The translations under genes and the position numbers were made by a program. The notes beneath the pieces are model-generated. The model ran no database searches. It had not been told where the DNA came from and saw nothing but the letters and a program-made list of their open reading frames with translations. A stretch of DNA of 34,482 nt from Paludibacteraceae bacterium (lineage in GTDB: Bacteria; Bacteroidota; Bacteroidia; Bacteroidales; Paludibacteraceae), in the NCBI GenBank assembly GCA_017517845.1, contig JAFWXW010000004.1, forward strand, positions 1 through 34,482, written 5' to 3'. Position 1 is the stretch's first letter; each line of letters begins with the position of its first letter. Shown here one piece after another: positions 7,985 through 15,841 of the stretch.

Positions 7985-8752
7985 CTAGTAAATGAATGGA
8001 AATACTCTCTTTAATTTCTTCTTATCAAACTCATCTGCAAACTCCACACTATAACGTTTATAAATGGAGTTGGCACGAGGAACTAGGTTTGCACATGTCC
8101 ACCAAAGGAAGATAGCACCTGCATATGACCAAGTAAGAACAGCAAAACCAGTCCATTCTAGGATTTCTCCAAAATAGTTGGCAGAGGTTACATATTTGTA
8201 CATACCTTTTTTAGGAAGGTAGTGTTTGGTATCACCAGGTTTACGTAAGTGACGAATTACATAATCAGAATGTAAATTGATGATGAAACCAATGATAAAT
8301 ATGCAAGTACCAATGATAAATTGAGGAGTGGTTAGCCAATCTGTAGTGTATAAATCTGCTGGTGAAAGATAAAAAATCCAATAACCTTGGATAATACCAT
8401 TTACTAGGTTAAAAATGAATCCCATCATCATTATGGTAATTGGCATTTTACTTTTACCTTTTAGTAGGAATGGGAAAATAAATGAACGTTGGAAATAGTG
8501 GGTTTGGAAGATTAGAAAAATAACTAGAGGTGCTATTTCAAGTGTTCTTTCACTCATTCCCCACAAATACAGCATTACGAAGAATACTGGGCATTCCATT
8601 ATAACCCAAGCCACCTTATTGTTGATAGCAGGTCCCCATTTGTCACTAATCATTTTTCCGTAACCCGCTTCTACAAAGTAAAGGCATACGAAAACTACTA
8701 GACCAGTGATGGCCATTATTAGTAGTAAAAAATTAAATTGTTCTAAAGACAT
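7985..8752 (-). CDS. 3-oxo-5-alpha-steroid 4-dehydrogenase-like membrane protein (steroid 5-alpha-reductase family)
   Basis: A 255-residue integral membrane protein with six or seven hydrophobic segments from residue 7 onward. The C-terminal half has the hallmarks of the steroid 5-alpha-reductase/DUF1295 family: NLHSDYVIRHLRKPGD, YLPKKGMYKYVTSANYFGE with the conserved Asn-Tyr-x-Gly-Glu, EWTGFAVLTW, and the final KRYSVEFADEFDKKK...FPFIY signature. The family reduces the C4-C5 double bond of 3-oxo-delta4 steroids with NADPH. It is encoded just upstream of an OYE-type reductase and an SDR, the composition of the bile-acid 5AR/5BR/HSDH cassette of gut Bacteroidales. Steroid activity here is inferred; a lipid or sterol-like substrate from another source is possible. 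Confidence 0.85.
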   Translation of the reverse strand: MSLEQFNFLLLIMAITGLVVFVCLYFVEAGYGKMISDKWGPAINNKVAWVIMECPVFFVMLYLWGMSERTLEIAPLVIFLIFQTHYFQRSFIFPFLLKGKSKMPITIMMMGFIFNLVNGIIQGYWIFYLSPADLYTTDWLTTPQFIIGTCIFIIGFIINLHSDYVIRHLRKPGDTKHYLPKKGMYKYVTSANYFGEILEWTGFAVLTWSYAGAIFLWWTCANLVPRANSIYKRYSVEFADEFDKKKLKRVFPFIY

Positions 8753-8780
8753 AATTATTTGGTATATGTTTGTTTAATTA

Positions 8781-8851
8781 TTCGCTATGCTTAAGCAAGC
8801 TTATCATTGCTCTCGCTTACTCGCAAAATTATTCCCTTCGGTCATCAACTC
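8781..8851 (-). repeat. Composite intergenic hairpin, copy 1
   Basis: Read on the minus strand: GAGTTGATGACC (8851-8840), then the hairpin core with TAAGC-TT-GCTTA at its tip, preceded by GCGAGTAAGCGAG. The same order of modules occurs at 29151-29234, and a variant at 19775-19836. It follows directly after the heptamer array and fills the gap before the steroid reductase gene. Confidence 0.9.
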
Positions 8852-8907
8852 GTCCTAACTCCTCACTCCTCACTCCTAACTCCTCACTCCCAACTCCTAA
8901 CTCCTCA
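8852..8907 (-). repeat. Heptamer tandem array, 8 units of T(T/G)(A/G)GGAG
   Basis: Eight consecutive 7-bp units on the minus strand start directly after the TAG stop of the PCMD-like gene: TGAGGAG, TTAGGAG, TTGGGAG, TGAGGAG, TTAGGAG, TGAGGAG, TGAGGAG, TTAGGAC. The register is perfect, and the variation is confined to positions 2, 3 and 7. Confidence 0.95.
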
Positions 8908-9867
8908 CTAGTACTCCAACTTAATATTATCAACCCAAACCGTATTCCCTACAGTGCCAATAAACGCTCCTTGATTACCAGATGTAATCATCAATATGAT
9001 ATGTGTAGGTTCTTCATCTTCTTCTGCCCAACCAATTTCACGGATAAGTTCCATTTTTCCTTTACTGTTCATAGCCTTGTATTGAAGACCATCTTCTCCA
9101 GTAAGTTGCATGAAATCTTTATAATATTCTGTACCAGAAATGTCGCCATAGTGAATAGGGAAGCGAGCGTTGTTTTGCCATTCTGGCACATTGTGGTCTA
9201 GTTGATAACGCATTGTACCCACGCGTTTTGCATAGATTCTACCTTTTTCGTCTTCCCATCGTTTTTGTAAATAGATTATAAACTCACCCTTGTCTTGGCG
9301 GTCCTTTAGTCTGTAAGAACCCACCCCAGGGTGTTTCATTACGTAGTTGTTAGAAGAAATTAGGCATTTATAGTCTAGAATTAATGCCTTAGGTTTACGA
9401 GTGAAAGGGATACCCATTTCTATTTTTGCGTATGGGTCATTGGTATTGGTAATAGGCTCGTATGTCTTTCCCAAAAAGAAACTTCCAGAAACGAGAACTT
9501 CTACATTTATAATGCCCAACACCTTAACACCTTCCATTTTGGTGTCCAATCTGGCACATCTGCCATTGTCACGCACTTCTGGTTCTACAGAGTTACTTCC
9601 TTTTACTATCCCTGCTACTTTTGCATATACATTGGAAGAACTCCAATTGGTTTCCTTACCATAAATATATGGTATATTACCATCTATATGGTTTTCTGGA
9701 CCAATAATATAAACTGTGCGATCTTGTCCACCTATAATCCCAGATTCATGAATGGTTCTAGATGTCCAAGTCTCAAAATCTCCAAATTTTATAGGTTCTA
9801 CCACTTGTGAAAATGCGGTACTTGATAATGCTATTAAAGTAAATGCAATGAATAAAAATTTCTTCAT
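8908..9867 (-). CDS. Secreted PCMD-like protein (putative carbohydrate metabolism domain)
   Basis: A 319-residue exported protein. I place the start at the internal ATG (9867-9865), because it is followed by a clean signal peptide MKKFLFIAFTLIALSSTAFS-Q; a start ten codons upstream would add a charged leader. The mature protein has the pattern of the Bacteroidetes PCMD family: PIKFGDFETW near the N-terminus, RCARLDTK, an FFLGK turn, GIPFTRKPKALILDYK, and a C-terminal HIILMITSGNQGAFIGTVGNTVWVD-type strand pair. Such proteins are found near glycan-use genes, but their activity is not established. A TATCTTTG element at 9895-9902 fits its promoter. It ends at an array of eight heptamers. Confidence 0.75.
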   Translation of the reverse strand: MKKFLFIAFTLIALSSTAFSQVVEPIKFGDFETWTSRTIHESGIIGGQDRTVYIIGPENHIDGNIPYIYGKETNWSSSNVYAKVAGIVKGSNSVEPEVRDNGRCARLDTKMEGVKVLGIINVEVLVSGSFFLGKTYEPITNTNDPYAKIEMGIPFTRKPKALILDYKCLISSNNYVMKHPGVGSYRLKDRQDKGEFIIYLQKRWEDEKGRIYAKRVGTMRYQLDHNVPEWQNNARFPIHYGDISGTEYYKDFMQLTGEDGLQYKAMNSKGKMELIREIGWAEEDEEPTHIILMITSGNQGAFIGTVGNTVWVDNIKLEY

Positions 9868-9894
9868 AGTGTTTTTTTCAAAGTATTCAATCTG

Positions 9895-9902
9895 CAAAGA
9901 TA
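9895..9902 (-). promoter_or_regulatory. Bacteroidetes -7 element TATCTTTG for the PCMD-like gene
   Basis: TATCTTTG followed by CA on the minus strand, 27 bases before the chosen ATG. It matches the TAnnTTTG consensus; no clear -33 TTTG at the expected spacing, where heptamer repeats lie instead. Confidence 0.65.
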
Positions 9903-9910
9903 GTAAAAAG

Positions 9911-9931
9911 TTAGGAGTTAGGAGTTAGGAG
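9911..9931 (+). repeat. Heptamer tandem array, 3 units of TTAGGAG
   Basis: Three exact TTAGGAG units on the plus strand, between the polA stop and the PCMD-like gene start. This copy is opposite in orientation to both neighbouring genes. Confidence 0.95.
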
Positions 9932-9942
9932 CGAGTAACTTT

Positions 9943-12723
9943 TTAATGAGCTTCCAACCAGTTGTTTCCTATTCCGTAGTCAGCGATAAGTGGAACTCGC
10001 AGAGTATAAGCACTTTGCATTTCCTCTATTACTATTTGTTTCACTTGTTCCAATTCTTCTTCTAATACATTAAAGTTTAGTTCGTCATGCACTTGAAGAA
10101 TCATTTGAGATTTTATATTTTCTTTTTCAAACCTACGGTCAATATTGACCATAGCAATTTTTATAATGTCAGCTGCACTGCCCTGAATAGGAGCATTTAC
10201 AGCATTTCTTTCTGCAAAAGACCTCACTACGCTATTGTGAGAATTAATATCTGGTAAATATCTTTTTCTGCCAAATATGGTTTCTACATAGCCTTTTTCT
10301 TTTGCATTGTTCACACTATCAGAAATGTATTTTTGTACTTGTGGATATGTTTTGAAATAACTCTCTATCAGATTTTTGGATTCTGTACGTGAGATTCCCA
10401 ATCTTTCGCTCAGACCGAACGCAGAGATACCATAAATAATTCCGAAATTGGCAGTTTTTGCATTTCTTCTCATATCTTTGGTTACCTCAGAAATTTCTAC
10501 ACCATAAATTTTGGCAGAAGTGGCAGTATGAATGTCTTCGCCTGCATTAAATGCGTTAATCATGTTTTCATCTTCGCTCAGGTGAGCCATAATTCTAAGC
10601 TCTATTTGAGAATAGTCTGCAGAGAAGAATACACAATTTTCGTCAGGAATAAAAGCACGTCTTATTTCCTTTCCCATTTCGTCGCGAATAGGAATATTCT
10701 GCAAGTTTGGATTGCTAGAACTCAATCTACCAGTCGCTGTAACTGTTTGATTATAAGAAGTATGTATTTTGCCAGTTTTGGGATTTATCATTTCGGGCAG
10801 AGCCTCCACGTATGTGCTGAGTAATTTTTTTATACCCCTATATTCCAATATCTTTTTCACAATAGGGTGTTTGCCCGATAGGCTTTCTAATACCTCTTCT
10901 GAGGTAACATATTGACCGGTTTTGGTCTTTTTTGCCTTTTCTACTATTTTAAGTTTATCAAAAAGTATTTCTCCCACTTGTTTGGCAGAACTTAGGTTAA
11001 ATTCCTCTCCTGCCATATCTGTAACCTCTTTTTGGATATTTAAAATTTCTTCTCTGAGTTTTTCTGCAGACGCATTAAGGGCAGCAGAATCTATTCTAAC
11101 GCCGTTTAGTTCCATTTTGGCTAAACATTCCATTAGAGGCATCTCTATATCATAAAATAGATGTTCTAGTTTTTCTTCTTTAATCTTTTCAGAAAGAATA
11201 TTCCACAATCTAAGTGTAATATCTGCATCTTCTGAGGCGTAGTCACATACTTTTTCTACTGGAATTTCTTTTAATGTTAGTTGTTTTTTTCCTTTGTTTC
11301 CAACTAAGTCTTCGTAATGAATGGTTTGGTAGTCTAGATAGACTTCTGCCAGATAATCCATTCCATGTTTCAACTCTGGCTGTAGAAGATAATGTGCTAT
11401 CATACAGTCACATAACTCTCCTTTTAGTTTTATTCCATTTATGGCCAATACCATAAGGTCAAATTTCATATTTTGACCTATTTTCTTCACATCTGAGTTT
11501 TCAAAAATTGGCTTAAGAGCATTTAGAATTTCTTCTTTGTTAGATTCATCTACAGGAATATAATATGCTTCGGATTCTGTCCAACAAAAAGATAGTCCCA
11601 AAAGTTTATCATTATGCACATCAAGTCCTGTGGTTTCTGTATCAAAACAAAAAGTTTTTTGTGTGCTTAAATTCTCGATGAAATGGGAGAAATTTGAGGA
11701 ATCTACCAAAGTGTATTTATGTGGGGTATTCAGAATAGATTTTCTAGAAGAAATGGCGGTTTCATCGGTGTTTTCTGCAACTTTTTCTGCTTCGTCAAAT
11801 AGGTCAAAAAGTGAAAGTTGCTGAGGTTCAGCAACTTTTTTTATTGTTGGAGCAGAAGTAGTATTACCATATTTGGAGATTAATGTTCTGAATTCTAGTT
11901 CTTGGAATATATTTAGAAGTTCTTTTACATTAGGTTCTTTTACTACCAATTCTTCTTCATTAAACTCTATAGGTGTATCTGTTTTGATGGTAGCAAGGAA
12001 ACGAGAAAATTTGATTTGTTCCACATTGCTTTCTATCTTTGTTTTTAATGCTCCTTTTAGTGAGTCTATATTGGCAAGAAGATTGTCTATATTACCAAAT
12101 TCTTGTAGTAGTTTAATGGCAGTTTTTTCTCCCACACCTGGGCAACCAGGTATATTGTCGCTACTATCACCCATTAGACCCAAGAGGTCTATGACTTGTT
12201 CTTGATTTTCTAAACTATATTTGGATTTTATCTCTTCTACGCCCAAAATTTCATAACCACCTGAGTGTCTTGGACGATACATAAATATGTGTTCTTCAAC
12301 CAATTGACCATAATCCTTGTCGGGAGTAAGCATATATACATTGAACCCATTTTTAGCAGCTTTTTTGGACAAAGTGCCTATAACATCGTCGGCTTCATAA
12401 CCACTAACCTCATAAATAGGAATATTATACGCTTTCAACAAATTTTTAATATAAGGAATTGCTATTTTTATATCTTCTGGAGTGGATTCTCGTTGTGCCT
12501 TATATGCCTCGAATGCTTCATGCCTAAAAGTAGGACCAGAAGGGTCAAACGCAACACCTAGGTGAGTAGGGGATTCTCTTTTAAGAACATCTTCTATGGT
12601 ATTCACAAAGCCCAATATTGCAGAAGTATTCAGCCCTGCAGAGTTAATTCTAGGGTTCTTGATGAATGCAAAATATGATCTATATATTAGTGCGTATGCG
12701 TCTATTAGAAAGAGTTTTTTCAT
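9943..12723 (-). CDS. polA: DNA polymerase I
   Basis: A 926-residue, full-length family A polymerase for Okazaki-fragment processing and repair. The 5' nuclease domain (1-290) has AFDPSGPTFRHEAF, YEADDVIGT and the helix-hairpin GCPGVGEKTA. The 3'-5' exonuclease domain starts near 356 with CFDTETTGLD (Asp361, Glu363) and contains CDYASEDADI, so proofreading residues look present. The polymerase domain has motif A SADYSQIELRIMAHLS, motif B RRNAKTANFGIIYG and motif C VHDEL. A linker rich in Glu (about 290-330) joins the first two domains; its codons include a perfect 11-bp hairpin (11814-11838). It is a single gene, divergent from the LytTR gene. Confidence 0.98.
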   Translation of the reverse strand: MKKLFLIDAYALIYRSYFAFIKNPRINSAGLNTSAILGFVNTIEDVLKRESPTHLGVAFDPSGPTFRHEAFEAYKAQRESTPEDIKIAIPYIKNLLKAYNIPIYEVSGYEADDVIGTLSKKAAKNGFNVYMLTPDKDYGQLVEEHIFMYRPRHSGGYEILGVEEIKSKYSLENQEQVIDLLGLMGDSSDNIPGCPGVGEKTAIKLLQEFGNIDNLLANIDSLKGALKTKIESNVEQIKFSRFLATIKTDTPIEFNEEELVVKEPNVKELLNIFQELEFRTLISKYGNTTSAPTIKKVAEPQQLSLFDLFDEAEKVAENTDETAISSRKSILNTPHKYTLVDSSNFSHFIENLSTQKTFCFDTETTGLDVHNDKLLGLSFCWTESEAYYIPVDESNKEEILNALKPIFENSDVKKIGQNMKFDLMVLAINGIKLKGELCDCMIAHYLLQPELKHGMDYLAEVYLDYQTIHYEDLVGNKGKKQLTLKEIPVEKVCDYASEDADITLRLWNILSEKIKEEKLEHLFYDIEMPLMECLAKMELNGVRIDSAALNASAEKLREEILNIQKEVTDMAGEEFNLSSAKQVGEILFDKLKIVEKAKKTKTGQYVTSEEVLESLSGKHPIVKKILEYRGIKKLLSTYVEALPEMINPKTGKIHTSYNQTVTATGRLSSSNPNLQNIPIRDEMGKEIRRAFIPDENCVFFSADYSQIELRIMAHLSEDENMINAFNAGEDIHTATSAKIYGVEISEVTKDMRRNAKTANFGIIYGISAFGLSERLGISRTESKNLIESYFKTYPQVQKYISDSVNNAKEKGYVETIFGRKRYLPDINSHNSVVRSFAERNAVNAPIQGSAADIIKIAMVNIDRRFEKENIKSQMILQVHDELNFNVLEEELEQVKQIVIEEMQSAYTLRVPLIADYGIGNNWLEAH
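11814..11838. repeat. Perfect 11-bp hairpin within polA
   Basis: AAAGTTGCTGA (11814-11824), a 3-base loop and the exact reverse complement (11828-11838). It lies in codons of the linker between the 5' nuclease and 3'-5' exonuclease domains (VAEPQQLS). Confidence 0.9.
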
Positions 12724-12757
12724 AAATTCTTATTTAAGGTATTTTACATATAAATAG

Positions 12758-12765
12758 CAAAAGTA
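12758..12765 (-). promoter_or_regulatory. Bacteroidetes -7 element TACTTTTG for polA
   Basis: TACTTTTG on the minus strand, 34 bases before the polA ATG. It matches TAnnTTTG. No clear -33 TTTG is visible. Confidence 0.5.
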
Positions 12766-12787
12766 ATGATTTTATTCATAATTTTAT

Positions 12788-12795
12788 TATTTTTG
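12788..12795 (+). promoter_or_regulatory. Bacteroidetes -7 element TATTTTTG for the LytTR gene
   Basis: TATTTTTG on the plus strand, 29 bases before the LytTR ATG and divergent from the polA element. It matches TAnnTTTG; the -33 box is not obvious in the AT-rich flank. Confidence 0.5.
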
Positions 12796-12824
12796 TCAGT
12801 CAATTAACCTAAAATCAGATACAG

Positions 12825-13712
12825 ATGTCAGAAAAATTGGATATAAAAACCACTAAAATAAAAGACTATTATACCGACAAGTGGAATATGATTAAATCTG
12901 TGTTATTCACAGCTATATTCTCACTAGCGTTTGTAAATTTGTATAGACCTTTTGATTCTGCTAGATGGGTAGATGTAACAGAGGTGGGATATTTCTTATA
13001 TTCTTGTCTTTTTGTTTTTGTTGGTATCTGCGTGATTGCTTTTAGCCGTCTTATAATGTATGTGTTCGTAAGAAGAGTTTCATTGAGTTATCTAGAATAC
13101 ATAATGTGGCTAATAATGGAATTAGTCATACTTTCTGGTTTTTATACATTATATGTTATTTGGATAAATCCAACACTTGAATTCTTTAAATACGATGACC
13201 TTGTTACTGTTTTTAAGGAGGTTAATATTAATACTTTCTTAGTGGTATTTATCCCATATCTGGTTTCTTGGTTGTATATAAACAATATTAGTTTAAGAAA
13301 AAGAGTTTCTGAATTAGAAAGTTTAGGATTCTCACAAGTGGGAGTAATAAATTTTACCGATGAAAAGGGCGAAAATAAGCTTTCACTTTCTTCTAATAGT
13401 TTAATATATATTGAGTCTGCAGACAATTATGTAGAGATAAATTATGTAAGCCAAAATAAGATAAATAAATTCTTACTTAGGAATTCTATGAAACGTATGG
13501 AGGAAGCATTGGTAGGAACCAATGTTTGCCGTTGTCATAGATCTTTTATAGTAAATATGGAGCATGTGACGGCTATGCGTAGAAATGCAGATGAACTAGA
13601 AATGGAGTTTAGGATTCCAGAGATTAAAAAAATACCTATATCCAAGACATACGCAGAAAAAGTAAGCGAGATGTTTATGCATCTCGCTCCTAAAACTTCT
13701 GAAGAAGCCTAG
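12825..13712 (+). CDS. Membrane-bound LytTR-type transcriptional regulator
   Basis: A 295-residue protein with four predicted membrane segments in its N-terminal half (about 23-42, 54-78, 86-109 and 130-150), a short linker, and a C-terminal LytTR DNA-binding domain (about 183-285: NSLIYIESADNYVEINY, CRCHRSFIVNMEHV, KIPISKTYAEKV). It has no receiver or kinase domain, so it is a one-component, membrane-tethered regulator; family members of this shape usually lack a known signal. It is monocistronic, divergent from polA and convergent with the acyl-CoA synthetase. Targets cannot be deduced. Confidence 0.85.
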   Translation: MSEKLDIKTTKIKDYYTDKWNMIKSVLFTAIFSLAFVNLYRPFDSARWVDVTEVGYFLYSCLFVFVGICVIAFSRLIMYVFVRRVSLSYLEYIMWLIMELVILSGFYTLYVIWINPTLEFFKYDDLVTVFKEVNINTFLVVFIPYLVSWLYINNISLRKRVSELESLGFSQVGVINFTDEKGENKLSLSSNSLIYIESADNYVEINYVSQNKINKFLLRNSMKRMEEALVGTNVCRCHRSFIVNMEHVTAMRRNADELEMEFRIPEIKKIPISKTYAEKVSEMFMHLAPKTSEEA

Positions 13713-13746
13713 TAATAGGTTTTCAGATAATTATTTGAGTTTTCTA

Positions 13747-15396
13747 TTATGAGTATAAGAATCTCTTAATGCTCTTTTTAGGTGTTTTGGCAAATTCACT
13801 TTCTACCAACTCAAAGTTATTAATCTTACAGAAACGTGGAATAAGTTTATTTACTTTTGCACAGTTCATTTCCATAATTTCTTCTGGAGTTTTATCTGTC
13901 TCTTTCTTTATGGCAGCGGTGTCTGCATACACTAGAGCAACTAATTTGTCTCCTCTGCTCACTACAACAGATTCTATAACGTATGGCATATTATTTACCT
14001 TGTCTTCTAGTTCTTCTGGGTAAATATTTTGGCCATTGCCACTTAGAATCATATTCTTGTTTCTACCTCTAATGAAAATATTGCCTTTGGCGTCTATTAC
14101 ACCTAGGTCACCAGTTTTCATCCAACCATCTTCTGTAAATACAGCTTCTGTAGCAGCTGGATTTTTATAGTACCCGTTCATAACACTATCGCCTTTTACC
14201 ATGATTTCACCAACCACTTTTTGAGGGTTTTCTGAATCTACCTTAATTTCCATTCTATCTACAATTCTACCGCAAGAACGTATTTTAAACTCGTTCCATG
14301 GAGTGTAAGCTATAAGAGGGGCACATTCTGTCATGCCATAACCTACGCAATATGGGAATTTAATCTGTTTTAGGCATTTTTCCACCTCGTGATTAAGGGC
14401 AGCTCCACCGATGATAAGATATTTAAGGCTACCACCGAATGCTTCCATAAGTTTATCATAAACTTTCTTTCTGATAATCTTATTTATACCAGGAATAAAC
14501 CATAATAGGCGAATGCCAGGTTTCATAATGGTAGGGAAGATAGATTTTTTAAATATTTTTTCTATAACCAATGGCACAGTGAGTATCATGTAGGGGTGCA
14601 CTTCTGATAATGCCTTAAGCAAAACTTGAGGAGAAGGGGTACGGTTTAAGAAGTAAACATGACACCCTCCTGCCAATTGATATAGAAATTCAAATGTTAA
14701 TCCGAACATGTGAGCAAGAGGAAGCATAGAAACCACGTTCCAACCTGCTTGATTAGGGATGCGATCTTGACCGAATGTAACATTTGAGCTAATGTTTCTG
14801 TGGGTAAGTACCACTCCTTTGGGGTCACCTGTACTACCAGAAGTATAGTTAATCATGGCAGGTTCGTCCATGTTATCTATGCTATATGTAGTTTTGGTAG
14901 GATCAAATCCATTAGGGTATTCTGCACTAAATAATTTATCCCATGAAGCATGAGCTTTTTTAATATCATCGTTCTTACCGTAGTAAAGTTCTAATGTATT
15001 TTGACAAATTATAGCATCTACTTGGTTTAATTGGTCTTCTTTTAAGTTTTTCCAAACTACATCACCCACCATAAAGATGCGAGCATCTGAGTGTTTTACA
15101 AGTGCATATATACTTTCTGGGGTAAAAGCATCCATAATAGATACTGCAACAGCTTCATAACTAACAGTAGCCAGCATTGCGATAGCCCAATGGCTACTAT
15201 TTCTGCCACATAGTGCTACTTTATCTCCTTTTTTAAGTCCAATTGCTTTGAATAAAACGTGAATACGAGCTATACGCTCTGCCATCTCACCGTATGTAAA
15301 CTCGCCACCATCATCATAGTCTGTCATTGCAGGCTCTTTCCAGTCGCGTCTGATGGTTGTTTGAATAAAGTCTAAAAAATGTCTATTTTCTTTCAT
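13747..15396 (-). CDS. Long-chain fatty acid-CoA ligase (AMP-binding)
   Basis: A 549-residue ANL-superfamily enzyme that activates a fatty acid to acyl-AMP and acyl-CoA. The P-loop-like motif YTSGSTGDPKGVVLTHRN is followed by LPLAHMFGL, the adenine-binding YGMTECAPL, the hinge KTGDLGVID and the C-terminal catalytic lysine region EFAKTPKKSIKR. The length is that of the Bacteroidetes long-chain type, shorter than E. coli FadD only in its N-terminus. It is transcribed alone; its end faces the LytTR gene 34 bases away. A TAAATTTG element lies 20 bases upstream of the start. Chain-length preference cannot be told from sequence. Confidence 0.9.
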   Translation of the reverse strand: MKENRHFLDFIQTTIRRDWKEPAMTDYDDGGEFTYGEMAERIARIHVLFKAIGLKKGDKVALCGRNSSHWAIAMLATVSYEAVAVSIMDAFTPESIYALVKHSDARIFMVGDVVWKNLKEDQLNQVDAIICQNTLELYYGKNDDIKKAHASWDKLFSAEYPNGFDPTKTTYSIDNMDEPAMINYTSGSTGDPKGVVLTHRNISSNVTFGQDRIPNQAGWNVVSMLPLAHMFGLTFEFLYQLAGGCHVYFLNRTPSPQVLLKALSEVHPYMILTVPLVIEKIFKKSIFPTIMKPGIRLLWFIPGINKIIRKKVYDKLMEAFGGSLKYLIIGGAALNHEVEKCLKQIKFPYCVGYGMTECAPLIAYTPWNEFKIRSCGRIVDRMEIKVDSENPQKVVGEIMVKGDSVMNGYYKNPAATEAVFTEDGWMKTGDLGVIDAKGNIFIRGRNKNMILSGNGQNIYPEELEDKVNNMPYVIESVVVSRGDKLVALVYADTAAIKKETDKTPEEIMEMNCAKVNKLIPRFCKINNFELVESEFAKTPKKSIKRFLYS

Positions 15397-15416
15397 GGTA
15401 TGAATTTTTAATCCTG

Positions 15417-15424
15417 CAAATTTA
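15417..15424 (-). promoter_or_regulatory. Bacteroidetes -7 element TAAATTTG for the acyl-CoA ligase
   Basis: TAAATTTG followed by CA on the minus strand, 20 bases upstream of the ATG. It fits TAnnTTTG; no -33 box is evident. Confidence 0.5.
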
Positions 15425-15518
15425 TGTATATTAAACCTCTATATCTAGTAATAATGCATAAAATGGGATATTTATGTGCTTTTTTGGGGTGAAATTCGCT
15501 ATAGAGGGGTAAAAATAG

Positions 15519-15546
15519 TTAGGAGTGTGCAGTTAGGAGTTAGGAG
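15519..15546 (+). repeat. Heptamer array, 4 register units
   Basis: TTAGGAG, a degenerate unit TGTGCAG, TTAGGAG and TTAGGAG in a perfect 7-bp register, leading straight into the AACCCGC hairpin. Confidence 0.9.
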
Positions 15547-15548
15547 TT

Positions 15549-15620
15549 AACCCGCAAGCGGGTTTATCTTTTGTTGTAGGCAGGTGTCAGAGTAATGCGA
15601 AGCATTACGGCGACGCCTGT
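15549..15620 (+). repeat. CAGGTGT hairpin element, copy A
   Basis: A small hairpin AACCCGC-AA-GCGGGTT (15549-15564), a spacer TATCTTTTGTTGTAGG, and a second hairpin with outer stem CAGGTGTC (15581-15588)/GACGCCTG (15612-15619) and inner stem GTAATGC/GCATTAC. Related copies lie at 18627-18675 and 19859-19980. Confidence 0.85.
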
Positions 15621-15645
15621 GTTTTGGAATTGTACCCAACCCATC

Positions 15646-15788
15646 GGGATTTTTAATGTGGGCGGTGCACATTGCGGAGCAATGCAGACCACTAGCATAA
15701 TCGCATTTTATATGAATTATCCAGCCAAACCCAAACTAGTGGTCCAAGTCGCCTTCCTTGCGACTGCACCGCCCACATTAATAATCCC
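15646..15788. repeat. 143-bp four-armed palindromic element
   Basis: The terminal inverted arms 15646-15669 and 15765-15788 match at 23 of 24 bases. Inside lie a hairpin CATTGC/GCAATG (15670-15684), a second inverted pair GACCACTAG (15687-15695)/CTAGTGGTC (15736-15744), and a hairpin AGTCGC/GCGACT (15747-15765). The whole can fold as two stacked stems with a side hairpin on each flank. It has no coding capacity of note, so it resembles a MITE-like or structured intergenic element. No target-site duplication is evident. Confidence 0.9.
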
Positions 15789-15841
15789 CTAAAAAAAGAA
15801 ATCGCAAACCTTTAAAGATTCGCGACCTAAATTTATATTAT

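Larger units (their letters stand above)
15397..15841. other. Gene-free, repeat-rich intergenic region
   Basis: No credible coding sequence. It holds the acyl-CoA ligase promoter side, a heptamer array (15519-15546), a CAGGTGT hairpin element (15549-15620) and a four-armed palindrome (15646-15788). The open frame across 15595-15792 is a by-product of these repeats. Confidence 0.85.

Noticed and set aside
8852-8907. Possible CRISPR array
   Set aside because: The 7-bp units are contiguous with no spacers, and no cas genes are present.
8770-9201. 143-codon plus-strand frame
   Set aside because: It reads through heptamer repeats (giving a TPNSSL repeat) and antisense to the PCMD-like gene.
13747-15396. 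Link between the LytTR regulator and the acyl-CoA ligase
   Set aside because: The genes are convergent with separate promoters; adjacency alone gives no functional link.
15595-15792. 65-codon frame in the intergenic gap
   Set aside because: It coincides with the palindromic element and has no homology-like features.
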